Numbered from the stretch's first letter, positions 33,829-46,179 are shown. The stretch: DNA of 64,000 nucleotides from Gnetum montanum (GCA_015680685.1 MNCI01001065.1:814749-878748); one strand, 5' to 3'. Numbers and translations: made by a program. The notes: generated from the letters alone by a model not told the origin.

Positions 33829-34650
33829 TGATGGGATGCGATATCGCACGGGCCGCGATATCGTGTCTTCCCCTATGATATCACGTACACGATATCGCAG
33901 TCCACCGCAATGTTTATAAATAAGAAGTGGCCCTGCCTTGTTTGACATAATTAGGAGTTAGATTGTAGCAAATATCTGGCATTTTGATCCCTTCAAAGAT
34001 AGATTATTTTCTAGTGTTTACCCGCAATGTGATGAATGTAATTGTACGACATCCTTTATTCGAGTGTGACGTACTTGGACCTGCACATGACCAGCAATAA
34101 AGATTGAGATTACTTCATCATTGTAGCATTCACTTTGTTATTTATTTAATTAATTAATTTTTATTTAATGCTTTCCTAATTAGTTTCTCTCACCCTTAAA
34201 CTCTTAGAACGTGGAATGAGTATGACTTGATTACGAGCATTTAAGTGTGACTACTTGGTAACCCAGTGGCGTACCTAGGATCTACGCTTGGTAATCCTAG
34301 TGGTAGTCATGCATGAAGTCCAAGATGTGTACGGATGATCAAGGAATGGATGCTCATCGCACTTAGGCTAGATTAGATTCTCTTACCCTTTCTCTCCTAG
34401 ATTAGTTAATTTAATATTATCTTCCATTCCTTCAGGAGTAGCATTAGATTAGGAAACCCATCATACACCTCACTCTGGACTAAATCATACGTGACAAATA
34501 TAATACTAGTCCAAGTGGGAAGACAGTGAACTGTGACCTAAGGATAACTATCTAGGTGCCACAACTAGTCCATTACAGAGTTCGACCAGATTGCGAGTGA
34601 GAATGCTCGTATTCGTATGGTTGAGTGTAGGGGTACCTCGCCACTCATCA
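33829..34650 (+). repeat. 3' LTR of gag-only element (822 bp)
   Basis: TGATGGGATGCGATATCGC to CTCATCA, preceded by a weak purine tract GTGGAGGTA. The U3 start (33829-33905) has palindromes GCGATATCGC, GCGATATCG, TGATATCA and CGATATCG in about 60 bp. Confidence 0.9.
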
Positions 34651-34659
34651 AAGTTTGAC

Positions 34660-36760
34660 CATCATTGATGAAATTTTTCTTTAAGCTCCACACATGGTCA
34701 ACCTATAGAATTTTGGACCACATAGAGATACATCCTTTTTGTTACATACATATCTTCTTCAACTTTCTTGAGTCTCCTTTCAAGGATAGCAACAATCACT
34801 TCATAGTGGATAATGGACATGTTTTTTAAAAGGTACATTTTCTCTTGTAGTGGTGGTTCCCTTGTGATCATTTTTTAGAGTTTGGAATACAAGGTTTTAA
34901 ATTTCTTCTTCACTTCATGCCTCTCCTTGATTAATAATTCATTCAACAAAGCTACAAGCTTGTGTAGTCTATATACCTTAACATCCTAGATTGCCTACTC
35001 AATTAAATAAATTTTTCTAAGCTCATCAATTTTCGTGGTATTCTTATTTGCCAACTCTTGCTATACAATCTAGGACTCCTTCTCTATGTGAAGGTACTTG
35101 TCCCAAAATTGAAGCATGATTTGACTTTTATTCTCTAACCTTTGCACCTACTAGAAAAGAAAAAGTACCTACTTCTTCTTTTCTTGAATCATTTTTTCCA
35201 TTCTTGGAATTGATTCTTTAACATTCTAATTTACTGCTTCAAGCTATCTTTTATAAACACAACTTCTTCACCGACCTAGTACATCTAGAATACTCTAGCC
35301 TGCATGTATTCAATCAACACCTCTAGTGTGATTTTTAAAGGGTTAGGTACTAATGGTATGAGATGTTCCAATTGTTTGTGCAACTGTCATACCTTGGCTT
35401 GGCTTCTTCACAACTCCTATAGATAGAATGTTCTATTAGCATTGGCAGTTTCTAACTCTACCTATATCTTAATCAATTCAGTCTCCTCTATACTATCAAT
35501 GCTTCTTAATATCAATTTGGTGCTAGGATCAACTCTCCATTCATCTTTCACCTAGTAGCTAGTCCCAAGTTGATCAGTGGATAGTTGGAGGACTTTAGCC
35601 ACATGCTAGATAGTATGCATGCTATGCCTTGATCAATGTCATGAGAGAATACTCTATGAAGGCTTATGAGCTTGAGACTAAATAGGGGTATCAAAATGAG
35701 CCATGGGTAGATCATCCAACAATGGAGGATGAACCTGAAAGATGTCCTTCCTTATTGCTTCACCATCCATGATGACTTTTATCATTTGTAGGAAATTACT
35801 ACCAAGGTTTTATGAACCTTCAAAGTAAATTTTGGTAGCCTACCCTTCAGCTTTAACATGCATTATAGGCCAAGAACTACCACTAGAAAGAGGTCCCTAG
35901 CTTTACCTAATGCTGAAATGAGGTTAAGAAATGGATTTACTAGGTAATTTTACCTACATTTATTGAGATTATTGAGATGTGATTGGTACTTTTAATTAGC
36001 ATTGGTAGAGCTAGTTTAAAAGTTAGATATGGAATATCTTTGTGGAAGCCATCTCATCCTCCAAGTCAAGTGTAGCTTCAACAACCCTAGGATGTTGTCT
36101 TGGATCAACCACCATTATGTTCTTCTAGTCTACTATTCTTGTTATTGTGGGATATGTTCCCACATGGGTAACTATGCCTACCAATACATGGAGTTTTCAT
36201 ATTAACCTTGGAAAGACATGAACCTCCCTCTTATCTCTAATCACATCTTCAATTTTCTAGATTAGGGCCTTGTAGAGAAAATATGATATATTAATAATAC
36301 ACTTCTTCCTCATCATAACCATACTCTTAGCCCCTCGAGCAAAGATATATGATGGTTGTTTGATGGGAATAAAGTTGTGATGATGATTTTGTACATGGAA
36401 TTTTAGACTAGAAGAAGCTTAGACATCTTTACCTTAGCTTTGTCCATAGTGAAGACCTCCAGCATGGCCTTCAACTTAAGCTTAGGCTTGCTCTTTTGGA
36501 TCCATGGCCACCAATTGTTTGTTGGGTTTTTTGGGAATCCTATAGCCTATGAGAATACCCATGTGAAAATAGGCATATGAACTCCACCAATGAAATTCAT
36601 GGCACCATCAGTAGCAAGGTTGTGGTAGAATTTCTCTACCTCATTGTGGCACTATATGAAGGGTTGGATGATATAGTCATCAAAGCCTATCCATTACAAT
36701 AACTCCTTAAGCTTAGGAAGGCCAAGCTCAAGGAACTACTGATAATTTTTTTCTTTATGA
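34660..36760 (-). pseudogene. Decayed minus-strand retroelement ORF with coiled-coil end
   Basis: Stops and shifts break the frame, but long readable pieces remain: EVEKFYHNLATDGAMNFIGG (about 36640-36580), GFPKNPTNNWWPWIQKSKPK (36540-36481), FIPIKQPSYIFARGAKSMVM (about 36380-36320), and a Lys/Glu/Leu-rich coiled-coil-like tail (LLNELLIKERHEVKKKFKTL, ERRLKKVEEDMY) at 34960-34730. Probably a later ORF of the same old gypsy element whose gag lies at 39600-41650. Function not recognised. Confidence 0.5.
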
Positions 36761-37068
36761 ATAGGTCACAAAAAACCATGAATAAGAATGAAAATAAAAG
36801 ATATGGAGAATGAATAATGGATGAGAGAGAAAAAGGAAAAGAGTGCTACATCACTACATTCCTAGTTAACCATTCAATTAGATTATAGAGCATGTGAGCA
36901 TGTCCCACATCCCATGAGAGATCTACTACCACATCCTTTCACTACTACTCATCCATACAATAGGGATCAACCTTCAAGTATTTCTTCCAAGTGTAATGTT
37001 ACACCAATCATATCCAGTGTCATCTAGCCTTGGTTGTTCCATAGTCTAACCATTGGTATGAACCAAAC

Positions 37069-38033
37069 TGATGAGCGATGAGGTACCCCCTACACCCAAC
37101 CATATGAATCATAAGAATTCACATACAATCCAATTGAATTCCATGGATGGGACTAGTTGTGCATCTAGATCATTATGCCTTGATCATAGTTCATTGTCTT
37201 CCCACTTGGACTAATGGTAGCTTTGTCATGTACCATTTATTCCAAAGTGATGCATATGATTCTTAATGTTTTTTTAGCCTTATGCTACCCTTAATGATAA
37301 CAAAGAAATCAATTATTTAACTAATTAACAATAGAAGGTAAATTCTAAACTAGCCTACACGTGATGAGTGTTTGTTCCTAGCTTGCTATACACATCTTGA
37401 ACCCATGTATCCACTACTAGGATTACCAAGCGCTATGCTACTAGATGAACTAAACAATAATGTTGCTAGGGTTACCAAGCAAATATGTGTTTACACTCAA
37501 AATTGGTCACACTCATTCCAAAAATTCATTAATATGCATGGAAATGTAAATATTAACTAAGTACATGAAAAGCAAATTACATGGAAAGTAAATCTAATCT
37601 AGGTCAAAGTGCTACAATGAATAAGAATAAATCTCGATCTTATTGTCATTCATGGAATGTGTCTAGGTATATTTCCACTCCAATAAGACATGGTAGAACT
37701 AATTCAGATCCACACTATGGACACTCACTAACTATTCTATAAGACTACAAAATAAAACTGCAAGAATTTGGCTACTTTATTAGCTAATTGACTCCCAAAC
37801 TATGCATCCAAGTGTTATATTTATAGGTCTACACACATCCCTTGATATCGGATATCCAATAATGTAGCATGTAATTCGATATTGGATATGCGATATTGTA
37901 GCTCTGATATCGGACCTTTGATATCATAGCGGACCAAAAATTGAATTTTTGTCAAACAGATGTGATATAGCATCAACGATATCACAAATGCGATGTAGCA
38001 TCAATGATATCCTAGCCAACTGATGATTTATCA
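37069..38033 (-). repeat. Athila-like solo LTR (965 bp) with TSD CAAAC
   Basis: Plus strand TGATGAG...TTATCA; the first 40 bases are the reverse complement of the Athila-like LTR end (CCCCCTACACCCAACCATAT). Perfect TSD CAAAC at 37064-37068 and 38034-38038. Its U3 side (37850-38015) has six GATATC/GATATTG words, like the palindromic U3 of the element at 28388. The ORF at 37372-37560 lies wholly inside and is spurious. Confidence 0.85.
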
Positions 38034-39599
38034 CAAACTAAGGCAAAGTGCCATCAAAGATCCAAGAGTCAAAATTCTGGTATGGTTTTCCTCTTTCCAT
38101 GCACATATGCACAATAGACTTCTTGAATTTTATTCTACCAGAAACCTCTCATTGATCCCCTTTGCGACGTTAACTATCCCCACATCCTAATAAAGGGTAT
38201 AGTACCATGACTACAAGAGAATCTTTTTCTTGGGTTTGAAGCTAGTCAAGGCTTTTGTCAAGGATGAAGATTATTTATCATTAGAAAAAATGATTAGGGA
38301 CTTGGATGAAAGTAGAAATTAACATTACTAAGACTCACTAAGAAAATACTTTTGGGCCTTCATGGCCATGAATAGGGATGAGCAAGAGATTATCTTGGAC
38401 TACAATATTATGGGAAGTCAAGTGACCTTAATGATGGATTGAACATGAGAAAAAGTTTGCATAAGCATAGGTTCAACCACTAGTTTGATCTTGATTTGAG
38501 AAATTATGAGATTATTTTGGATGATAAACATATCAATTTGTATAACTATTATTCTTGAAAGTATATTACTTTTCCCATCACCTCTTCTTTCTTTTCTCTT
38601 GCTTCTTTTTCTTCTTTTGTTTTCAAATAGTCTTTATTTTTATCATCATCATTTTTTTAAATTTCTTATCTCATATATATATATATATATATATCTTTTT
38701 TTCCTTAAAAGGAGAATTTTTGATGGAGCATGGGAATCATGGAAATGATTAGAGTGTCAAATCACCACTTGGAATATTCAACTTGCATGAAAATAAGAAT
38801 TCATATCCCACTACATGGGTCATCTAGATTCATGAAATCACAAATCTTTTTTGACCAGAGTGGGCATGCAAGGCATCACATTTATCTAGGTCTAATAACA
38901 CTTATTAGATCCATCCAATGATAACAAGAACTTTTGATGACACACCCTTGTCGTATCAATGACGAAGAACTCATCTAGGATTTTAAAGCTCATACCCTAA
39001 GGTATGAACCTACCACCTACCCACAATTCCAATAGCATTAGCTTTAATAGCTTCCAATGTGAGTCCTTGCTTCTCATTGAATCTAACCATGGTTAACTAA
39101 TGATGGATAGAAGAAACATGGGTAGATGAATATTTTTTCAAGAGCATTCTATTGATCAAAGCTCCACGTTATACCTATTTGACACTCTCACATCATCATC
39201 GCATCTTTAGGTCACCCATCCACCATGGCTTATTGGATGAAGATTCATAAAGCACCTAAGTTGGTTTTCCTAAACACATAAATAAAATTACTCCAAAAGA
39301 AAATAAAATCTCATGATTCCATTAAGCTTAAAAAGTAAAAAATTCTAACTAAACACATCATCTTTTATTAATTGCAAAAATGGAAATAACAAAAATAATA
39401 AAATTTTAACATTGTATGGAGGATTTCTCTCTCATGATTAATCCATGTCTATCACCTAGGAAACCTCTAAGGAATAACTTGAACTTTAATCATGCTTAGA
39501 GATTAAAGATGTTCATTATTATATACTAGGTGTTGCCTAACTAGTACTCTATCTAGCCCATTTGAGTAATGTATGGTTACAATGTAGAAGGACTAGGAA
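38034..39599. other. Spacer without recognised gene
   Basis: AT-rich sequence, perhaps the degraded internal region of the minus-strand gypsy remnant, but no RT motif could be read on either strand. The hydrophobic frames at 38506-38752 are low-complexity T-rich artefacts containing the AT microsatellite. Confidence 0.4.
38672..38694. repeat. (AT)n microsatellite
   Basis: Eleven AT units in a row, following a T-rich stretch. Confidence 0.95.
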
Positions 39600-41650
39600 A
39601 GATCATAGGGTATTCTCTTGTAGTTCATCCTTCCAATCTCATCCCTTCTATCAATCTCGAGGTGAAGGTCTTGGAAAACAAAAATAGCATTTGCAATGCT
39701 TAACTAAGCTCTTCCTATTATAATAGAAAGATCTTTTTTCACCTCATCCTTTGATCTAAGGACAAGGAAATTAGTGGGATATGACCAACCTAAAATAGAA
39801 GTAATTAAATTATCCAGCTATCCCATGAGGTATGCATATGATTGGTCTACTAGCTCTTATCTAATGTTAGTATGCTCAAGGGGAGGAAGCTCCCAATCAA
39901 GGTCACAATAAGATGAGATTAACTTCCAAAATGGAATTATAGAGAGCTAGATAATGATCCTTTTTACCAATTTGAATCTCCACAAGGAAATACCAAGATC
40001 TAGATTCTTCTCAAACAAACATCATTCCTTAACTGCACATGTTGTCATTGTAGATATAGGGATGATCACAACATCATCATTGTGTGCCATTGTGCTATCT
40101 CCATCCAACATAGTAATTGACCTCGTCTCTGAAGCATATATTACATTTGAATTATGATCAAGGATGTTCATCAATAATTCATGAGTGTAGACTTTTATTT
40201 GGCTTGAATAAGTTTCCTCTCTATAAGGTAAAGAGGAGGATACAAACCCAGCCCTATGATTATTAAATCTATGCTTGTAGTAAAATTTTCTACTGTAGGA
40301 CCTTCAACTTTCTCCTGCAAGAAAATCAATAGATGATTAGTAATGTTTCTTAGATGTATGGATAGAAGTAGGATTATTACCATAGGAAATAGTACATGAT
40401 TTTTTCTACCTTGGTTTTGGTTGACTAGGTATCCCACCTTGCATGGAACTAGAAAGTAGAAGCTGTTGTTGTTGTTGCTGGAAAGCCTAGTTAACTAGAT
40501 TGTTGGAAGTAGGTAGGTATTGGGAAGGTATCATAATTAGGATTTGATAAGTACTTTCTTGTGCATCATAAAAGTATGGATTAGGTAAAGGAATCATTTG
40601 CTGTTATACTGAAGTTGGAAGATTCCATGGAGCAATACCCCAAGGATTTAGAGCTTACCACTGTTGGTACTATTGCATGGGCTACAGATAAGTACCATCA
40701 AGATAGTATGAATAGCTAGGGTATGAAGTCCTTCCTATTCACCTCTTGATGAATATGGGATTCAAAGTTACCCCATATCATCCCATCTTACCAATCATGT
40801 GAGCCATGACTAGGCAAAATTGAGAATCATGAAGGTTTATGTAATATTAACATAGATTCTCATCATCAAAGAAAGATGAGGAAGCCTCATTTGAATCTTC
40901 TTAAATGATTTTAGAGTAAGAGAGATTTCCTTTACCCTTTTCATCATACCTCTTTCTATGTTCTTGTGATGTAATGTTTTGAATTGCAACTTGAAACATC
41001 TTACCCTCAATGTCCTTGAGATTAGTGATCATCTTTTTGTCCATCGCATCCCAAACTTGGTCCACACAGTGAGCCAAATATACCAAGGTCTTATTTGTTT
41101 TGACTTGATAACAGGTTAGAGCCTCAACTACAGTGGGAAGTTTAGCAATATTGTTAATGTTTTTGATCTTTTATCTACATAATGGATTCTAATTGTATTC
41201 CTTCATTGATTATCACTTCTACCCTTTACCTTCCATGCTATTAATGGTGTTTAAGAATGATATGATATGGACCATAGAATTTTTATGCACCTATCCCATC
41301 ATGTACATGTCCATATACTCTCTTGTTTCCTACCTTATCCCTTCTACTATGTGCATTAACTACTCTACTTGGCTAACATTATTGTTTAGATAGTGGTAAG
41401 CAATTTTCATGTACGACTTCATGATGATGTTGAGGGGCTTATGAGCTTCTTACCTTCATCCAACCATCTCTTCTAGATGTTTGAAATTCAAGCATAGGTT
41501 TGAAATTTTGTATAGAATATTTTAACCATGTCTACCCACTTTTGAATTGATCTAGAAGATAAGAATTTGTACCAGATTTTCGCTTGCTTGATGAAGGTGT
41601 TGGAAAATAACTATAACTTCTACCAATTATTGTTATCAAGGAGGTCACAT
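39600..41650 (-). pseudogene. Decayed gypsy gag and protease
   Basis: Minus-strand remnants in gag-to-protease order. The capsid piece KQAKIWYKFL, SIQKWVDMVKIFYTKFQTYA (about 41595-41515) aligns with DQEKVWYRSL, SIRHWSTMVEVF of the Athila-like Gag at 29.7 kb. A Gln/Pro-rich Gag tail reads NPWGIAPWNLPTSV and then a run of Gln (40660-40440). The protease C-terminal part is at about 39800-39640: SYPTNFLVLRSKDE, then LSIIIGRA and FQDLHLEI, matching the I-I-L-G-R segment. All frames are broken. Confidence 0.65.
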
Positions 41651-41700
41651 GTTTGAAGTCATGTCACTATTGTTATCAAGGATGTCACATGTTTGATTCA
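41631..41700. repeat. 40-bp direct duplication and purine tract
   Basis: TGTTATCAAGGAGGTCACAT (41631) and TGTTATCAAGGATGTCACAT (41671) are 40 bp apart, with TGTTTGAA/TGTTTGATTC words like a degraded B box. An A/G-only tract follows at 41716-41750. Confidence 0.75.
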
Positions 41701-41839
41701 TGTCCTTTTATGCTACAAAAAAAAAGAAAAAAAAAAGAAAAGAAAAGAAATGCAAGCACATCAAGAATAACCTACTTTAAATGCTACTAAAGTTTCTTCT
41801 ACAAATGTTATAGGTCCTACTAAGGTTTTTTCTATAGAT

Positions 41840-42233
41840 ACTAAAAATCCTAGGGTGACTTCTTTTGTTGATGTTTCAATAGTTAGCTAATCCATTTCTT
41901 TTATTTCTATTCAACAAAATATATCTTAAAGGAAGGTTTTGATAATATCAATTTCAAAAAATTCATCAATGACTAAAGGAAACAAATATATGATCCTCAT
42001 GTTTCGTAGAATTCTATTATTAATTCAAATTATTTTCAATTGATTCTTTAGGATAAAAAATATCAATGAAGTCTATCTATTGGTGATTACATACTAAATC
42101 TTCAAAATGAACATGTTCAAGATGTTTTAACTGTTAATAATTCATTTGCAATTATTGGTCAAGATATACAAATAATATCTTTTAATAATGTTGATTCTAT
42201 TGACAAGGTGGGAGCTTCCTCCTCTTCCACTTA
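41840..42233 (+). pseudogene. Unrecognised decayed coding stretch
   Basis: A plus-strand frame with scattered stops keeps protein-like composition: SFVDVSIV, DNINFKKFIND, then SIGDYILNLQNEHVQDVLTV and IQIISFNNVDSIDKV. I do not recognise a family. It may be chance. Confidence 0.2.
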
Positions 42234-42424
42234 ATGTTAATCTTTTCATTTAATATCCAATTTTCTACTCTAAAGTGTTAAGGTTTCTAAGGATTGGTTG
42301 TAAAGATAAAAACTTAAAAAAATATCCCCAAAATAGTTAGGCTTTTTCTTTTTATTGATTTGGAGTTTTTCTTTTTTGTAGTACTTCTCTACTTTTGTAC
42401 TCTAGATTTTTATTTTTAATATAT

Positions 42425-42432
42425 NNNNNNNN
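42425..42432. other. Assembly gap (8 N)
   Basis: Short run of N between AT-rich and GGGGAGTG sequence. Confidence 0.95.
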
Positions 42433-43350
42433 GGGGAGTGTCAAATCCAAAAATAATATTAATAATAAGAAAAAATTTCAAATTACATGACATGTTTAAC
42501 ATTGAATAGAAAAAATGAGAAACAACATGGAGAAAAAAACAATTTTCAATTTTAAGTATGTATGATTGATTTTCTTACGCATATGTTATTACTTATTTAT
42601 ACATTAGAGAAAAATTGATCCTAGTTTGCATTTTTTATAAATAAAAAATTCTTCCCTCATAAATTATACATATATATTATAAATATATAACTATAAGATA
42701 GTGATTGAAAATTTGAAGAAGTGTTCTAACTATAAGGGTTTGGGTAAAAATAATAAGATTCTTAATTAGTGGTAAGACTCTTAATTTGGTAATTTCAAGT
42801 TATGAGTTTAATTCTAATTAGCAATATCAAATTTGGAAGTTCTAATTGGACTAATGAAACATTAAAAGAAACTCAATCATTTCTTCCAATAAGTTTTCAT
42901 TTTTAAAGAGGTGATATTAAAATTGAAACTAGATTGAGTTTTCTAAACCCCCTCCAATTTCCTTTGACTTTAATTAAAGAATGTGATGCCTAGTGTCTGA
43001 TCCATTATCCCAACTACATGTTTACTTTGTTATTCAAATTCTTACAAAATTTTCCTAAATATAAACAGAAAATAAATATTTATAGATGATAATAGAAAAT
43101 GACATCCAATTTTACTTTCAAAAATGAAAATGAAGAAAAAATAATAATTAGAAATGAAGATAAAAGATAAAAGATAAAATTTAAATAATGGAAAACAATT
43201 TTCTCTAGTGAGAATAAACAAAGAAACAATAAAATGCAAATAATGGCAAGTAATTTTCTTGCATAGGTGAAAAATGAAAACAATGATAGGTGTTTGAATA
43301 AGCTAAAAATAAAATACAAGAAATAGCAAGTAATAAAAAAATATTGAAAT

Positions 43351-43432
43351 ATATAAATTGTATCCAAGATCTTTGATTTTATTGAATATAGTATTACTAC
43401 TGCACTATCTAACTAAGTTGATAAGTTGTACG
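43351..43432 (-). repeat. tRNA-like repeat copy 1
   Basis: Pairs with 43784-43875. On the minus strand the second copy reads TAGTGTAGTGGTAATAATAC (A-box-like), then GATCTTGGGTTCAATTT (B-box-like), suggesting a tRNA-derived SINE fragment of a different family from the 44-47 kb cluster. Confidence 0.5.
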
Positions 43433-43783
43433 ATATTTTTTTTTATTTATCATCATCATCCTAGCCTTTTCTCAATAAAATGAAGTCAACTACATGAGTT
43501 CTTTTTCATCATTTGCCTTTATGAAGAGCTAGATTTTTGTTTATTTGTAGTTTCTTCTATTCATCTTGGACTGTTTTCTTCTATGTCTTTTATGATCTTC
43601 CTTTTGGTGACTTTTCTATAATAACTGAGCCCTATGACTACTATGCATTGCATCTAGAAAATGCCCTAGCATCTACAAAATCTAAAATGAAACTCATCCA
43701 TGAGATTTGGTAAGGTTTTATAGCTAGCTATCAACTTGGCACTAACCCTCAATTTGTATCTGGATTTGGAATAAACATTAGAA

Positions 43784-43875
43784 GATATAAATTGAACCCA
43801 AGATCTTTCATTTTATTGAAAGTATTATTACCACTACACTATCCAATTAAGTTGAAAAGTTGTATGACAAATTTT
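43784..43875 (-). repeat. tRNA-like repeat copy 2
   Basis: Better preserved partner of 43351-43432; the shared core is CAAGATCTTTSATTTTATTG and CTATCYAAYTAAGTTG. Confidence 0.5.
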
Positions 43876-44111
43876 TTTATTAACATTTTAAAAAGAAAAT
43901 AATTCCACCACTACTTGGGTAGCTTGAGCTGCTTGGTGAGTAGTGGGACTCTTTTGACAAGTCAAAGGAGATGGAAGGGGATTTAGACTACTTCAAAACT
44001 AAATGACTATATATGTACCATTAGGACATATAGTTAACATGAAAATTTTACAAATTTTTTTTAAAACATAACAATAAATTAGATGAGCATACCTATTGAA
44101 ATTAGAAGGGG

Positions 44112-44290
44112 TGTTGGAATCTAAAATAAGTGAAACATAGGTATACCCCAAGATTTATAGAAGATTATAACTTAATACTACCTAGTAGAATTAAACCAAT
44201 GACCTCAAGTTACCATGTCAAGATCATAAGTTACCTAGTAGAATTAGACTTGTGAATTACAAATCATAAGTCATATAACAATGATGTTTT
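44112..44290 (-). repeat. SINE-like copy S1 with adjoining fragment
   Basis: Starts TGTTGGAATCTAAAATAAGTG on the plus strand (the family's 3' end reversed) and runs into a degraded tRNA-like part; a second partial tRNA-like part begins near 44231. Confidence 0.6.
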
Positions 44291-44470
44291 CTTATCAATG
44301 AAATAATGCTTACTTAATTAGAGCATGTAAATTTTTGTTTCTAACTTATATCTTAATTCCTATATTTATGCTAATCCAACACATCATTGTTGACTATAAT
44401 AATGAGACTTGTTATTTGTCTTGTTAAATAAAAGGTTGCTAGTTTGGGTCATACTTAAGGTAGCATTAAT

Positions 44471-44612
44471 AATGAAGTGTTAGCCTAGTCGTAGGGATCT
44501 TGGCCTACTAACCCTAGTTCATGAGTCTAATTCTACTAGGTAGTACTAAGTTATAAACTTCTATAAATCTTAGAGTATAGCTATTTTTCAATTTATTTTA
44601 TGTTCTAACACA
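44471..44612 (+). repeat. SINE-like copy S2
   Basis: AAGTGTTAGCCTAGTCGTAG (A box region), GAGTCTAATTCTACTAGG (B box region), then the common tail from GTTATAAACTTCTATAAATC to GTTCTAACAC. Confidence 0.7.
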
Positions 44613-44637
44613 ACTTCATACTTGAGGCATCATTATG

Positions 44638-44780
44638 AATGAGGTGTTAGCCTACTGGTACAAGTCTTGACCTTGTGACCCTTGGTCACAAGTTTGATTC
44701 TACTAGGTTACACTAAGTTATAAACTTTTATAAATCTTAGGATATACCTATGTTTTAATTATTTAAGGTTCCAACACCCT
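44638..44780 (+). repeat. SINE-like copy S3
   Basis: GAGGTGTTAGCCTACTGGTA, B-box-like AAGTTTGATTCTACTAGG, common tail ending GGTTCCAACACCC. Confidence 0.75.
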
Positions 44781-44897
44781 CGTACTAGAGGCATAATTAT
44801 ATATTATTTTATAATTATTTTAATATATCTTGTTGACTATATGGCTTAGATTGTACTTATAGTCATTCTGTTGAGTTCCAACACCCCACCAACTATA

Positions 44898-45042
44898 ATA
44901 ATAAGATGTTAGCCTAGTGGTATGAGTCTTGCCCTGGTAACCCCAAGTTACAAGTTTAATTCTACTAGGCACCATTGAGTTATAAGCTTTTATAAATCTT
45001 AGGATTTATCTACATTTCACTTATTTTGGATTCTAACATCCC
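44898..45042 (+). repeat. SINE-like copy S4
   Basis: AAGATGTTAGCCTAGTGGTA, AAGTTTAATTCTACTAGG, tail ending GGATTCTAACATCCC. Confidence 0.75.
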
Positions 45043-45060
45043 TTTAATTTGGTAGGTAAA

Positions 45061-45206
45061 TAATGAGGTGTTAGCCTAGTGGTATGGGTCCTAGCCTAGT
45101 AATCCAAGATCATAGATTCGATTCTAATAGGTAGAGATGAGTTATAAACTTCTTTAAATCTTGAGGTATACCTATGTTTCAATTTTTTAAGATTCCAACA
45201 GCCCCC
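45061..45206 (+). repeat. SINE-like copy S5
   Basis: Best-preserved promoter boxes: GTTAGCCTAGTGGTATGGGT and AGATTCGATTCTAATAGG; the tail ends GATTCCAACAGCCCC. Confidence 0.8.
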
Positions 45207-45277
45207 TTAATTTAGTAGGTAAATACAACTTTTTCTAGAAGGAAATGCTGAGTTATAAAGTTCTAATTTGATTACAT

Positions 45278-45420
45278 GGGGTGCTGGAACCTAAAATAAG
45301 TAAAACATAAGTATACTACAAGATTTATAGAAGTTTATAACTCAATGCTATCTAGTAGAATCTAAATTGTAACTTGGCATTACTAGGTCAAGACTTGTAC
45401 TACTAGGCTAATACCTCATT
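45278..45420 (-). repeat. SINE-like copy S6
   Basis: Reverse orientation: GGTGCTGGAACCTAAAATAA at the left, ACTAGGCTAATACCTCATT at the right. Confidence 0.75.
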
Positions 45421-45598
45421 ATTATAATTTGAGAATATGTCTTGGAGTTAAATATTATTAAAAGAATAATTTGGGTTCTAACACCCCCTGACTATATGTC
45501 TAACCATACATATAAAATTATTGACATTTGATAATCCATAATACATTATTTATTAAAATAAACTAGGAATATAATAAATCATGGTAAGGGAGGAGGGT

Positions 45599-45740
45599 GG
45601 TGTTGAAACCAAAAATATGTAAAACATAGATACATGCCAAGATTTATATAAGTTTATAACTCAATGCTACCTAGTAGAATTAAACCTATGACCTAGGGTT
45701 ACCAGGCCAAGGCCCATATCACTAGTCTAAAACCTTATGA
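45599..45740 (-). repeat. SINE-like copy S7
   Basis: Reverse orientation: GGTGTTGAAACCAAAAATA to CTAGTCTAAAACCTTATGA. Confidence 0.7.
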
Positions 45741-45749
45741 TTAGAATAA

Positions 45750-45809
45750 TTAGGTGATACTGTAGTGGTATGGGTCTTAGTCTAGTCACATGTTTGATTC
45801 TACTACGTG
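45750..45809 (+). repeat. SINE-like fragment S8 (tRNA-like part only)
   Basis: CTGTAGTGGTATGGGTCTTA and GTTTGATTCTACTACGTG without the tail. Confidence 0.55.
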
Positions 45810-46044
45810 TTAGAACAAGTGATACCAACTAAAGTAATTCCAGGTAATGAAAGAATTACTTGGTTACCTTGACTTCACAATGAATAAGCTAATAAAATTT
45901 GTATTTTTGAAAGGCTTAGAAATTTATTTACAATTTGTATTTTTGAAAAGCTTAGGAATTCTACTAAGTAGCATTGAGTTATAAACTTCATAAAGAATAA
46001 GCTAATAAATTATGGAAAGACATATAGTCAACTGATGTTAGATT

Positions 46045-46179
46045 AATGAGGTGTTAGCCTAGTGGCATGGGTCTTAGCCTAATTACAGGTTTGATTGTAC
46101 TAGGTATCACTAAGTTATAAACTTTTATAAATTTTAGAGTGTACTTACGTATTAATTATTTTAATTTTCAACAACCTCC
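46045..46179 (+). repeat. SINE-like copy S9
   Basis: GAGGTGTTAGCCTAGTGGCA, GGTTTGATTGTACTAGG, tail ending TTTTCAACAACCTCC. Confidence 0.7.

Larger units (their letters stand above)
28388..34650 (+). mobile_element. Athila-like gag-only LTR element (TR-GAG type), 6.26 kb
   Basis: Complete structure: LTR 28388-29159, PBS, gag, long spacer, second small ORF, LTR 33829-34650, and identical TSD AAGTT at 28383-28387 and 34651-34655. LTR ends are TGATG...CATCA. There is no protease, RT, RNase H or integrase anywhere in the 4.67-kb internal region, so it must depend on another element. The tRNA-Asp-type PBS and Gag style point to the Athila group. It inserted into an older minus-strand gypsy remnant. 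Confidence 0.9.

Noticed and set aside
38506-38752. Hydrophobic 80-aa and 65-aa ORFs resembling membrane proteins
   Set aside because: T-rich low-complexity DNA with an AT microsatellite gives Phe/Leu/Ile/Tyr runs in overlapping frames.
43042-43367. Hydrophobic minus ORFs (65 and 95 aa)
   Set aside because: A-rich plus strand read backwards as Phe/Leu/Ser; there is no start context or family.
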